Source of the DNA: Halobacteriales archaeon QS_1_68_20
Lineage (GTDB): Archaea; Halobacteriota; Halobacteria; Halobacteriales; PXRE01
Assembly (NCBI GenBank): GCA_003021085.1
Contig: PXRE01000026.1
Span: 1 to 62,823 of the forward strand
DNA length: 62,823 nt
Direction of reading: 5' to 3'
Shown here: piece after piece, positions 42,976-50,539 of the stretch
How the letters are laid out: every line of letters starts with the position of its first letter
How positions within the stretch are numbered: the first letter of the stretch is position 1
Position numbers and translations under genes: made by a program
Notes under the pieces: model-generated
The model's database searches: none
Seen by the model: only the letters and a program-made list of their open reading frames with translations
What the model was told of the DNA's origin: nothing

Positions 42976-44898
42976 ATGGCATCCAAACCGCAGTACGCCG
43001 TCCACGCCGACCTGGATGTCCGGGTCGAGACTCGGGACGGCACGGAACTCGCGACCGACGTCTACCGGCCAGCGGACCCGGAGACCCGCGACCCCATCGA
43101 CGACCCCAGGCCGGCGTTGCTCGACCGGACGCCCTACGACCGGACCGGCGGCCGCCTGCGCCACGGCGAGTGGTACGCCTCCCGGGGCTACGTCGTCGCC
43201 ATCCAGGACGTCCGGGGTCGGTTCGACAGCGACGGCGACTTCTACATCCACACGAGCGAGGCCGAGGACGGCGCCGACACCGTCGAATGGTTGGCCGACC
43301 AGCCCTACTGCGACGGCCAGGTCGCCACGCTCGGCACCTCCTACGGCGCCTGGGTCCAGAACGCGCTTGCCACCCAGGACCCCGAGGGCCTGGCCGGAAT
43401 GTTCGTCAACATGGGCGCCGCGAACGGCCGGGAGAAGACGTTCCGGCACAACGGCGCCTTCGAGTTGCGGTGGCTGTGCTGGGCGCTCACCCTGGGCGCG
43501 GGGTTCGCCGACGAGTCGCTGGTCGACCCCGAGGTCCAGCAAGTCTTCGCGGACGTGGACGTGCGCGAGGTGCTGACGGACGGTCCCATCCAGCGCGGGG
43601 AGTCGCCCCTCGCCGAACTCCCGCAGTACGAGGAGTGGGCCTTCGACATCATGACGACAGCGAGCGCCAGCGACGACCTCTGGCAGAATCCGGGGATCGA
43701 CTTCGAGCGGTACTACGACGACTCCGCGGACGTCCCCACGGTCTACTCCGGCGGGTGGTACGATTCGTACACGGGCGCGACCGCCGACAACTTCCGTGGC
43801 CTGGCCGACCGCAAGGACAGTGACCACTACCTCCTGATCGGCCCCTGGACCCACCTCGCGCGCCTCCCGGGCGGCCACGACCACAGCGAGGCCCTGCTGT
43901 TCCCGCCGCTCACCTGGGAGCACCCGACCGCGGGCGACCTGGCGTTCGGCGAGGACGCGGTCCGGAAGTACCGCGAGACGCGCCTGGCGTTCTTCGACCA
44001 CTACCTGAACGGCGAAGACAGCTGGGACCGCCCGCGCGTGGAGTACTTCATGATGGGCACCGGCGACGGCCACCAGACGGAGGACGGTCACCTGTTCCAC
44101 GGCGGCGAGTGGCGCGCCGCCGAGGAGTGGCCGCCCGAGGGCACCGAGATGACGAAGTTCTACGCCCGCGGCGACGGCACGCTCTCGCGAGACCCGCCCA
44201 GCGAGGACGACGCCGCGACCACCTACGAGTTCGACCCCGAGGACCCCGTGCCCACCATCGGCGGCAACACCTCCTCGTACCTGACCTACGAACCGCGCGA
44301 GGAGTCGGTCGGCGCCCACCCGCTCGGTGACCGCAACATCGTCGACTTCGCGGGCCGGGGCGGCTACGACCAGCGTACCGACGAGGACACGTTCGGCGCC
44401 TCCCCGCCGTACGGCCCGCTCGCGGACCGCGACGACGTGCTCGTGTTCCGCACGCCACCCCTCGACGAACCCGTCGAGATCGCCGGGCCAATCCGGGTGC
44501 GGGTGTACGGGTCCACCGACGGGCCGGACACCGACTTCACCGCCAAACTGATCGACGAGTATCCCGAGAGCGAGGACTACCCCGAGGGCTACGCGTTGAA
44601 CCTCTCGGATTCCATCTGCCGGGGGCGCTACCGTGGCTACCGCGACGAACCCGACCTGCTGGAACCGGGGGAAATCTACGAGTTCTACATGGAACCGTAC
44701 GACACCGCCAACCGCTTCGACGCGGGCCACCGCATCCGCATCGACGTCTCCTCGTCGAACTGGCCGCGGTTCGACGTCAACCACAACACCGGCGGCCCCC
44801 TCTACACCGACGAGGAGTACCGGGTCGCCGAGAACACCGTCTACCACGAACGCGACCACCCCACCCACGTCGAGTTGCCCGTCCAGCCGACCGGGTGA
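42976..44898 (+). CDS. CocE/NonD-family alpha/beta hydrolase
   Basis: A 640-residue X-Pro dipeptidyl-peptidase-like hydrolase. N-terminal strand VHADLDVRVETRDGTELATD, the conserved YDRTGGRLRHGEWYASRGYV and IQDVRGRFDSDGDFYIHTSE, nucleophile elbow GTSYGAW (Ser), catalytic His in IGPWTHLARLPGGHDH, and the C-terminal jelly-roll (LVFRTPPLDEPVEIAGPIRV). Substrates of the family are esters or acyl-peptides. ATG at 42976 lies about 25 bases after AAATTATTT. Confidence 0.9.
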   Translation: MASKPQYAVHADLDVRVETRDGTELATDVYRPADPETRDPIDDPRPALLDRTPYDRTGGRLRHGEWYASRGYVVAIQDVRGRFDSDGDFYIHTSEAEDGADTVEWLADQPYCDGQVATLGTSYGAWVQNALATQDPEGLAGMFVNMGAANGREKTFRHNGAFELRWLCWALTLGAGFADESLVDPEVQQVFADVDVREVLTDGPIQRGESPLAELPQYEEWAFDIMTTASASDDLWQNPGIDFERYYDDSADVPTVYSGGWYDSYTGATADNFRGLADRKDSDHYLLIGPWTHLARLPGGHDHSEALLFPPLTWEHPTAGDLAFGEDAVRKYRETRLAFFDHYLNGEDSWDRPRVEYFMMGTGDGHQTEDGHLFHGGEWRAAEEWPPEGTEMTKFYARGDGTLSRDPPSEDDAATTYEFDPEDPVPTIGGNTSSYLTYEPREESVGAHPLGDRNIVDFAGRGGYDQRTDEDTFGASPPYGPLADRDDVLVFRTPPLDEPVEIAGPIRVRVYGSTDGPDTDFTAKLIDEYPESEDYPEGYALNLSDSICRGRYRGYRDEPDLLEPGEIYEFYMEPYDTANRFDAGHRIRIDVSSSNWPRFDVNHNTGGPLYTDEEYRVAENTVYHERDHPTHVELPVQPTG

Positions 44899-45033
44899 CT
44901 CCCCCGAAGATTCCTGGGTTTCTGGAACTCATTCCTCCTTCGAGTAACAAAATATAACCCGTCGGGGCGTTTCGGGCCACAATTCTCATCACGGCCCGAA
45001 GCGAATCCGCCGGCATCTGACCGGGGGAACCCC

Positions 45034-46644
45034 ATGATATCCGAACTGTACCACTCCATTGCCGCCGCGATCGGAGCCGAGGAACGCGAGGTGGGTGCCT
45101 ACGACGACAAACCGACGGCAGACGGCTTCGTCGACGGAATCGACCCCGGCGGTGACGCGTCGGGAGGTCCGGACGGAAACGGTGAAGACGACGGCTCTCG
45201 GGGTGGCGAGGTGCCGCTCGGCGTCCGGGCGCTGCTGGACGCGATGAACGCACCCGCGTTCGTCCTCGACGACGAACACACCGTCGTCGCCTGGAACAGC
45301 GGGATGGAGGTGATAAACGGACTGAGCGAGGAGGACGTACTCGGTTCGGACGACCCCGTCGGCCGCAACGAGGCGGGCGAGCGCGTCGAGACGCTCGCGA
45401 ACAAGGTGGTCGAGCACCCCGAGACCGCCCACGAGGTGTACGACGTCGAGCGCGTCGACTCCGAGTACGTCGACGGCGTCGGGTACCGGAACGAGGCGAC
45501 CATCGAGAACGTCCACGGCGAGCGCCGCCACCTCCGGTTCACCGCGACGCCCATCTACCGCGGGGACGACCTCGTCGGGGTGCTGGAGGTTTTCGAGGAC
45601 CGGACGGAGGTCGTCGCACGCCAGCAGGCGACGGAGGCACTGGTCGAGGAGGTCACCGACACCCTCGCGGCCCTGAGTCGGGGCGAGCTCTCGGCACGCG
45701 CCGAGCGACCGCCGGACCACGACCTGGTGGACGACCACCTGCTGGAGATCTTCGACCACGTGAACGAGACGGCCCGCGACCTCGAGTCGGTGGTCGAGCA
45801 GGTCGAGGTGGCGACCCGGAGCATCTCGGGGTCCGTCCAGGAGACCGCGACCCACGCCACGGACATCGGGGGCCTCGTCGAAAACCAGAACGAGGGCCTG
45901 GAGGAGGTGGCCGAGGAGATCAACGCCTTCAGCGCCACCATGGAGCAGGTCGCCGCCAACTCCGACGAGGTGGCCGCCGCCGCACGGGACGTCCGCGAGG
46001 CCGCCGAGGAGGGGTACCAGGCGAGCCAGCGCGCCCGGGAGTCGACTGCGGAGCTGACCGCGGACAGCGACGAGGTCATCGAGGCCATCCAGGAACTGGA
46101 GGGCCGCATGGACGAGGTCGACGAGATCGTCGAGTTCATCTCCGACGTGGCCGAGCAGACGAACATCCTGGCGCTGAACGCCAACATCGAGGCGGCCCGC
46201 GCGGGCGAGGCCGGCGAGGGCTTCGCCGTGGTCGCCGAGGAGGTCAAGTCCCTGGCCGAGGAGACCAAGAACGCCGCCGACGAGATCGACCAGTTGATCG
46301 CCGGATTCAAGGCCCAGACCGACGCGGTGGCCGAGGCAGTCGAGACTGCCAGCGACTCCGTCGACGACAGCGTCGCCGAGATCGAGGAGACCCTGGACGC
46401 CCTGGAGTCGGTCACGACCTCCGTCGAGGAGGTCTCCGAGAGCATCGACGAGGTCGCCGCTGCCAACGACGACCAGGCCGCCACCGCCGAGGAGATCGCC
46501 GTCACCGTCGACCAGGTGAAGGGCTACGCCGACGACGTCCGGGAGGCGACCGAGACCATCGCCGACGAGACCCGCGAGCAAGCGACCGCCGTGGACGAAC
46601 TGGCCGCCTACGTGGAAGACACCATCGAGGGCGGGGACCGGTAA
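45034..46644 (+). CDS. Soluble PAS-containing chemotaxis transducer (MCP)
   Basis: A 536-residue transducer with no membrane helix. A PAS domain (about residues 65-190: [20 protein letters not shown] to [13 protein letters not shown]) is followed by a short HAMP-like linker, then a long coiled-coil signalling domain. The tip [20 protein letters not shown] with [20 protein letters not shown] binds CheA/CheW. It should sense a cytoplasmic signal (redox, light or metabolite). The TATA-like AAAATATAAC lies at about 44948. Confidence 0.92.
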   Translation: MISELYHSIAAAIGAEEREVGAYDDKPTADGFVDGIDPGGDASGGPDGNGEDDGSRGGEVPLGVRALLDAMNAPAFVLDDEHTVVAWNSGMEVINGLSEEDVLGSDDPVGRNEAGERVETLANKVVEHPETAHEVYDVERVDSEYVDGVGYRNEATIENVHGERRHLRFTATPIYRGDDLVGVLEVFEDRTEVVARQQATEALVEEVTDTLAALSRGELSARAERPPDHDLVDDHLLEIFDHVNETARDLESVVEQVEVATRSISGSVQETATHATDIGGLVENQNEGLEEVAEEINAFSATMEQVAANSDEVAAAARDVREAAEEGYQASQRARESTAELTADSDEVIEAIQELEGRMDEVDEIVEFISDVAEQTNILALNANIEAARAGEAGEGFAVVAEEVKSLAEETKNAADEIDQLIAGFKAQTDAVAEAVETASDSVDDSVAEIEETLDALESVTTSVEEVSESIDEVAAANDDQAATAEEIAVTVDQVKGYADDVREATETIADETREQATAVDELAAYVEDTIEGGDR

Positions 46645-46662
46645 CGCGGTCCGGCGACCGAC

Positions 46663-48519
46663 TCAGCGGTTCTGGAGCCACAGTTCGGCGGCCGCGAGTC
46701 GCCAGAGGACCATCCGGGCGACCTCGTCGCCGTCGAGGAATCCCTCGAGCAGGCGGTCGACGACCGCAGCGTCGACGATTCCCCGGTCGACGAGTTCACG
46801 GTCGGTCACCAGCGTCTCCAGCGTCTCGGCGTTCTCCCGGAGGCCCCGCTGGATCACGGGGTCGAACCGGAACGGGTGAGACTGGTCTTGCACCGCCGGC
46901 GGGAGCAACTCCGCCGCGAGGTGCCTGAAGAAGAACTTGTCGACGCCGCCACGGAGGCGCGCGCCGGTCGGGAGCGCGTACACGAACTCCAGCACCCGGC
47001 GGTCCGCGAACGGGTGGCGGGTCTCGACGCCCGCCGCGAGCGCCCGTCGCCGGTCGCGGCCGAAGTACAGCAACTGGTTCGAGCGGTAGTGGTCGTCGTA
47101 GGTCCCCTGCATCGACGTGCGGTCGAAGTCGCTCCACCCGGCGTCGTTTTCCAGTCTGTCCCGGAGGGCGGTCCGGTCGACGAACTCGCCGGCGAGCCAG
47201 TCCGGGAAGAAGGCGTCCTCGTCGTCGCTGCGCCACTCGAACAGGCGTCGGGCGAGGCCCGGGAACGCCGGGGCCAGCACGTACCCCAGCAGGAGGTGCC
47301 GCGCGGGCAACGGATCCGCCAGGAGGTCGGCGATCCCGCGCCCGAGTTTCCGCTCGCGGAACAGGTCGTGGTAGGCGAAGCGGTTCCCGTCGAAGAGGTT
47401 GCCGAACTCGCCGGTGAGCGCGACCCGACCGCCCGCGTCCGCGATACGGCCGTAGACCTCACGTTTCGGCGCTTCGATGCCGACAAGCACCGGTTTCTCC
47501 AGTCGCGGTTCGGCATACGCCTCGACGTCCAGCGGTGCGGCCGCGTCGTCCAGCGAGTACAACGCCAGCGGGAGGTCGTACTCGTCGACGAACGCCTCGA
47601 CGCGACGGCGCTCCGCGCGGGCGGACTCGGGGTCGTCCATCGCTTCGGGGTCCTCGAACTGCATCGAGATGGCCCGGAGGTCCGCGTCGTCGCGCTCGGC
47701 CGCGATTGCCGCGACCGTGGTCGAGTCGAGGCCCCCGCTGAGCAGGACGTGCGGCGTCTCCCGCGAGCGGAGTCGCGTGCCGACCGCGTCCCGGAGGCGG
47801 TCGGCGAGTTCGTCCGCCAGCGCCTCGGGGTCGGTGATGGACAGGCGGTCCAGTGAGGCGGGGTCCCAGAAGCGGGTTACGGAGGAATCGGTCCCGTCGA
47901 AGGTGACGTAACTCCCGGCCGGTACCGTCCGGACCGCGTCGTAGACGGTGTCGCCCCTGGAGGCGTACTCGCCGAGGAGGCGTTCGCCGAGGACGCCATC
48001 GTCGACGTCGCGGTGGACGCCCGGTGCCGCGAGGACGGTGCCCGGGTCCGACCCGACGACGACCCGACCGTTCACGGTCGAGTAGTACAGTTCCCGCAGG
48101 CCGGCCGGGCCGCGGGCACACACCAGTCGCCCCCGGCGTTCGTCCCAGACGACGACCGCGAAGACGCCGACGAGTCGGTCGAACGCGTCCGGCCCCCAGG
48201 TCCGGTAGGCCGCGACGACCAGTCGCGCGTCCGAGGCTGATTCGTCCGGCCGGCGGTCGTCGGGGAGCGCCGAGCGCAATTCCTCGCGGTCGTCGATGCG
48301 TCCGTCAAGCGTGACGGTGACGCCGTCTTCGGTGATCGGCTGGCCTTCGCCCTCGGCTTCGGGCGTCGTCCAGAAGTGCTGGTGGCCGAGGGCGGCCGAC
48401 GCGTGAACGACGTGGTCCCTGCCGTCGTGGCCTCGGTAGTCGAGCGTGTCCAGCAGCGCCGAGATGTCCTCGCTGGAGACGCTCCCGTCCGGATCGTACG
48501 CCGCGGCGATGCCAGTCAT
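46663..48519 (-). CDS. Asparagine-synthetase homologue lacking the glutaminase Cys
   Basis: A 618-residue protein with AsnB architecture. The N-terminal Ntn-like domain starts MTGIAAAYDPDGSVSSEDIS; the usual MCGI has Thr at position 2 in place of the catalytic Cys, so it cannot use glutamine. The synthetase domain keeps the PP-loop HVLLSGGLDSTTVAAIAAE (about 260-278) and the region GVETRHPFADRRVLEFVY. Cys-less AsnB homologues include lasso-peptide cyclases and beta-lactam synthetases, which form an intramolecular amide after adenylating a side-chain carboxylate. It lies downstream of a 41-residue peptide gene on the same strand. It could also be a plain ammonia-dependent amidase-like ligase. 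Confidence 0.85.
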   Translation of the reverse strand: MTGIAAAYDPDGSVSSEDISALLDTLDYRGHDGRDHVVHASAALGHQHFWTTPEAEGEGQPITEDGVTVTLDGRIDDREELRSALPDDRRPDESASDARLVVAAYRTWGPDAFDRLVGVFAVVVWDERRGRLVCARGPAGLRELYYSTVNGRVVVGSDPGTVLAAPGVHRDVDDGVLGERLLGEYASRGDTVYDAVRTVPAGSYVTFDGTDSSVTRFWDPASLDRLSITDPEALADELADRLRDAVGTRLRSRETPHVLLSGGLDSTTVAAIAAERDDADLRAISMQFEDPEAMDDPESARAERRRVEAFVDEYDLPLALYSLDDAAAPLDVEAYAEPRLEKPVLVGIEAPKREVYGRIADAGGRVALTGEFGNLFDGNRFAYHDLFRERKLGRGIADLLADPLPARHLLLGYVLAPAFPGLARRLFEWRSDDEDAFFPDWLAGEFVDRTALRDRLENDAGWSDFDRTSMQGTYDDHYRSNQLLYFGRDRRRALAAGVETRHPFADRRVLEFVYALPTGARLRGGVDKFFFRHLAAELLPPAVQDQSHPFRFDPVIQRGLRENAETLETLVTDRELVDRGIVDAAVVDRLLEGFLDGDEVARMVLWRLAAAELWLQNR

Positions 48520-48665
48520 GCTGTCGCGGGTCGAGTCGATTCCGCGTGGTCACTTCGCGGGTCCGAGCAGTCCGTCGCTGGCCGGGCACGCGCCAGCGCG
48601 TCCAGGGCCGTCCCGGTCGCTCGACCGGTGCCCGTCGCCGTCGGCCCGCGTCGCGTCCGGTTCAT
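48516..48665 (-). other. 49-codon open frame overlapping the AsnB-like start
   Basis: Begins MNRTRRGPTATGTGR and ends with a stop overlapping the AsnB-like ATG (ATGA), directly after the TATA-like box at 48697-48704. It would be an upstream coupled ORF if the promoter call is right. Ala/Thr/Arg-rich, with one Cys. It is not clearly protein-like, and I list it only because of its position. Confidence 0.25.
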
Positions 48666-48682
48666 CGTCTCTATCGTTTCTA

Positions 48683-48718
48683 ACGTTTCGGGAGCGTTAT
48701 TAAGTCCTGGCGAAACGT
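48683..48718 (-). promoter_or_regulatory. AsnB-like gene promoter: TATA box between inverted ACGTTTCG arms
   Basis: ACGTTTCG at 48683-48690 and its complement CGAAACGT at 48711-48718 flank the minus-strand TATA-like CTTAATAA (about 48697-48704). A dimeric regulator bound across both arms would mask the TATA box. A transcript from here would have a leader of about 150 bases before the AsnB-like ATG. Confidence 0.5.
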
Positions 48719-48806
48719 GTGGGACGACCGCGTCGGGGGTGGTCGTCGGGGCGAGGCAGGCCCCGGCAGCCGCTACGTCGGGATCCCGGTCGTCGCCGGA
48801 CGTTCG

Positions 48807-48837
48807 AAAAATTCGACTGTTCGTCCCGCCGAGCGGG
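48807..48837 (-). terminator. Terminator of the 41-residue peptide gene
   Basis: On the minus strand, CCCGC-TCG-GCGGG directly abuts the peptide stop codon. It is followed about 13 bases later by T5 (plus-strand A5 at 48807-48811) inside TCGAATTTTTCGAA. It separates the peptide gene from the AsnB-like promoter, so the two are transcribed separately. Confidence 0.5.
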
Positions 48838-48963
48838 TCAATCGCCGTTGCGGCGGAGGAAGTCACTCACCTGCACGTCCTCGGTCACGCCCTCCTTGAG
48901 AGGGGCGGAGTAGTTGTACTGGAAGTACGTTCCGTCGTACGCCGGGTAGAATCCGATTCCCAT
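48838..48963 (-). CDS. 41-residue peptide gene, candidate lasso-type RiPP precursor
   Basis: The peptide begins MGIGFYPAYD. Residues 12-18 are aromatic-rich (Y/F at 13, 14, 16, 18), APLKEG is at 20-25, and the acidic C-terminal half ends in RRNGD. Third codon positions are almost all G or C, as in real genes here. It has its own TATA box (TTATATAC, minus strand, 48997-49004), a start-site palindrome and a terminator. Removal of Met1 would expose Gly1 with Asp at position 9, the ring geometry of lasso peptides (capistruin ring: Gly1-Asp9), and a Cys-less AsnB homologue follows. No leader motif or B-protein gene is visible. Function inferred only. Confidence 0.6.
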   Translation of the reverse strand: MGIGFYPAYDGTYFQYNYSAPLKEGVTEDVQVSDFLRRNGD

Positions 48964-48976
48964 GGTGTTACACCAT
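48962..48976 (-). promoter_or_regulatory. Palindrome over the start of the peptide gene
   Basis: ATGGTGT-T-ACACCAT, perfect 7-1-7. It overlaps the peptide start codon and the predicted transcription start, about 25 bases after TTATATAC. Probably an operator for a repressor on a leaderless mRNA. Confidence 0.5.
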
Positions 48977-49125
48977 CGATAACTATTGGTTGGATAGTAT
49001 ATAATTCTTTCCTAGGTACAGACGAGTAATGAAATAGGGGAGGGTGGGTGAAATAGACGGCTCCCCGGCAGGACGGACTCGTGGCTAGGGGACGATTCCT
49101 GGCGACGCAGTATCCAGGACGCGGC

Positions 49126-49168
49126 GAGAATCCCTTACTACGAACTCTTGTCGCGAGAATGACTTAAA
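49126..49168 (-). repeat. 43-bp TATA-ended repeat, copy R1
   Basis: Plus strand GAGAATCCCTTACTACGAAC... ends GACTTAAA. Minus-strand reading begins TTTAAGTCATTCTCGCGACA. Same length without gaps as R2 and R3 on the other side of the RNA polymerase epsilon gene. On the minus strand the TTTAAG would serve as a TATA box pointing to the peptide gene. The rest of 48977-49208 is AT-rich and empty. Confidence 0.6.
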
Positions 49169-49208
49169 TGCCGACGGCGGATCGGCCGGGCGTCGACCGT
49201 GGCTACGT

Positions 49209-49964
49209 TCAGGGTTCCCCGGCGACGGGGTCGGTACCGTCCTCGTTCGACCGGTCGCGGGTGGGCGGCAGGCTGGGGTCCCGGTACGGCGAGCGCCCCA
49301 GGGCGGCGCCGTGGAGGTCCTGCTCGTCCAGTTGGTCCCGGAGGGTGCGTTCGAGGCGGTTGACGCTGGTCGTGTCCAGGTCGTAGGCGTCCAGCAGTTC
49401 CCGGTAACGTGGGTCGTCGGTGAGCGACTCGAAGCGCTCGTACAGCGACTGGAACTCGTCGGGGTTGCGCTCGTCCAGCCACTCCTCGTCGTGGAGGCCG
49501 AGACGGCGCTGTCGCTCCCGGTCGACGACGTGCTTGATCACGACGAGCGCGACCTTCGGGATGGCCCGCTGGCTCCCGAACGCCGTCAGGTCGAGGTCCG
49601 TCACGATGCCGAGCGCCCGGTCGCGCTCCCAGGGGGTCAGCGACAGCGTGTTGCAGAAGGCGTGGGTGATCCGGGCCTTCTCCAGGCGGTGCATCCGCGC
49701 GCTGTGGCCCTGCATCGCCGGGTGTTGCTCGTCGTGGAGGCGCCGGAGGTTCTCGTCGACGTCCTCCAGTGGACCGCGCGCCCGCCCGATGATCGTCGCG
49801 CTGGGGGTCACGACGTCCCAGCGCCGGATGCGTTCGTCCTTGACGGCGTCGATCCGTGACAGCGCGGCGTCGCCGGGCCGGGTGCTCAACTCCCGCTCCG
49901 GGATCGGCTCGCTGCGCTCGATGCTCCGGGGATCGGTCGACGCGGTGGGGCGGCCGCCGGTCAT
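49209..49964 (-). CDS. rpoeps: Haloarchaeal RNA polymerase subunit epsilon
   Basis: A 251-residue protein matching the haloarchaeal epsilon subunit: RPTASTDPRSIERSEPIPER, RRWDVVTPSATIIGRARGPL, EKARITHAFCNTLSLTPWER and GIVTDLDLTAFGSQRAIPKV. The middle resembles a TFB cyclin-like repeat. Exact function in transcription is unclear. ATG at 49964 gives the family N-terminus. Upstream lie the palindrome P2 and two copies of the 43-bp TATA-ended repeat (R2, R3), giving a leader of about 170-200 bases if those are its promoters. Confidence 0.85.
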   Translation of the reverse strand: MTGGRPTASTDPRSIERSEPIPERELSTRPGDAALSRIDAVKDERIRRWDVVTPSATIIGRARGPLEDVDENLRRLHDEQHPAMQGHSARMHRLEKARITHAFCNTLSLTPWERDRALGIVTDLDLTAFGSQRAIPKVALVVIKHVVDRERQRRLGLHDEEWLDERNPDEFQSLYERFESLTDDPRYRELLDAYDLDTTSVNRLERTLRDQLDEQDLHGAALGRSPYRDPSLPPTRDRSNEDGTDPVAGEP

Positions 49965-50058
49965 CTCGTGACGCCTACGCACCGGGGATTTAGAAATGCT
50001 GGGCTCCCGGCGGACGTGGTCGCCGTCCACGCTGGCGATCGGCGAACGATCTCCCGGC

Positions 50059-50088
50059 TATATGAACATATGTGCATATGTTCATATA
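50059..50088. promoter_or_regulatory. 30-bp perfect 14-2-14 palindrome, copy P2
   Basis: TATATGAACATATG, TG, then CATATGTTCATATA. It lies 95 bases upstream of the RNA polymerase epsilon ATG, between it and repeat R2. CATATG-like units recur at 8-bp steps. Twin of P1 at 13517-13546. Confidence 0.65.
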
Positions 50089-50131
50089 TCGCCCGGGGTA
50101 GCGGCGTCTCACCGGTCGGGTAGCAGCCGCG

Positions 50132-50174
50132 GAGAACCCGTCACTACGAACCGTTGTCGCCCGAAGCACTTAAA
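50132..50174 (-). repeat. 43-bp TATA-ended repeat, copy R2
   Basis: Plus strand begins GAGAACCCGTCACTACGAAC and ends GCACTTAAA; 38 of 43 positions match R3. On the minus strand TTTAAGTGC forms a TATA-like box pointing at the RNA polymerase epsilon gene. Confidence 0.65.
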
Positions 50175-50215
50175 GGAAGGACGGGCGGTCCGCTGGCTGG
50201 CCGATAAGACTCACC

Positions 50216-50258
50216 GAGAACGCCTCACTACGAGCCGTTGTCGCGAGAAGCACTTAAA
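50216..50258 (-). repeat. 43-bp TATA-ended repeat, copy R3
   Basis: Plus strand begins GAGAACGCCTCACTACGAGC and ends GCACTTAAA. It lies exactly 84 bp from R2 in the same orientation. With R2 it looks like a tandem promoter for leftward transcription. Confidence 0.65.
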
Positions 50259-50298
50259 CGAGACCAGGGTCGATCTAGGCAGTGTTCGGATTAGCGTA

Positions 50299-50450
50299 GG
50301 TGGCCGGCGCATCCGGCGGGGTGGGACTGAAAGGGGCCGGGGCGGTTCGGTCGCGCGCCTCGTTGCGCTCCTCGTCACTCCTTCGTTGCACTCAGTCGTT
50401 CCTGCGGTGCGTGCGTCGTCGTGCTTCCCGAACCGCCCCGGGGGCTTTCG
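50299..50450 (+). repeat. Dispersed structured element, copy E5
   Basis: Part of the 575-base gene-free 49965-50539. One array unit GGTGGCCGGC at 50299, then the core GGGACTGAAAGGGGCC (from 50323) to GGGGGCTTTC (to 50449). The stem arms here are GGGGCGGTTCGG and CCGAACCGCCCC, entirely different bases from E1-E4 but again complementary, while the outer ends are unchanged. Confidence 0.75.
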
Positions 50451-50539
50451 CGGCGTACCCGACGATGGATCAGTTCTCGCTGAACAATACCGTTGCACCT
50501 GATTCGGGTTAGCCGATTCGTGTCCGGTAAACGGTCGCG

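Noticed and set aside
49209..49964. Transcription factor B.
   Set aside because: The N-terminal zinc ribbon and second cyclin repeat are absent; the sequence fits the haloarchaeal RNA polymerase epsilon subunit.
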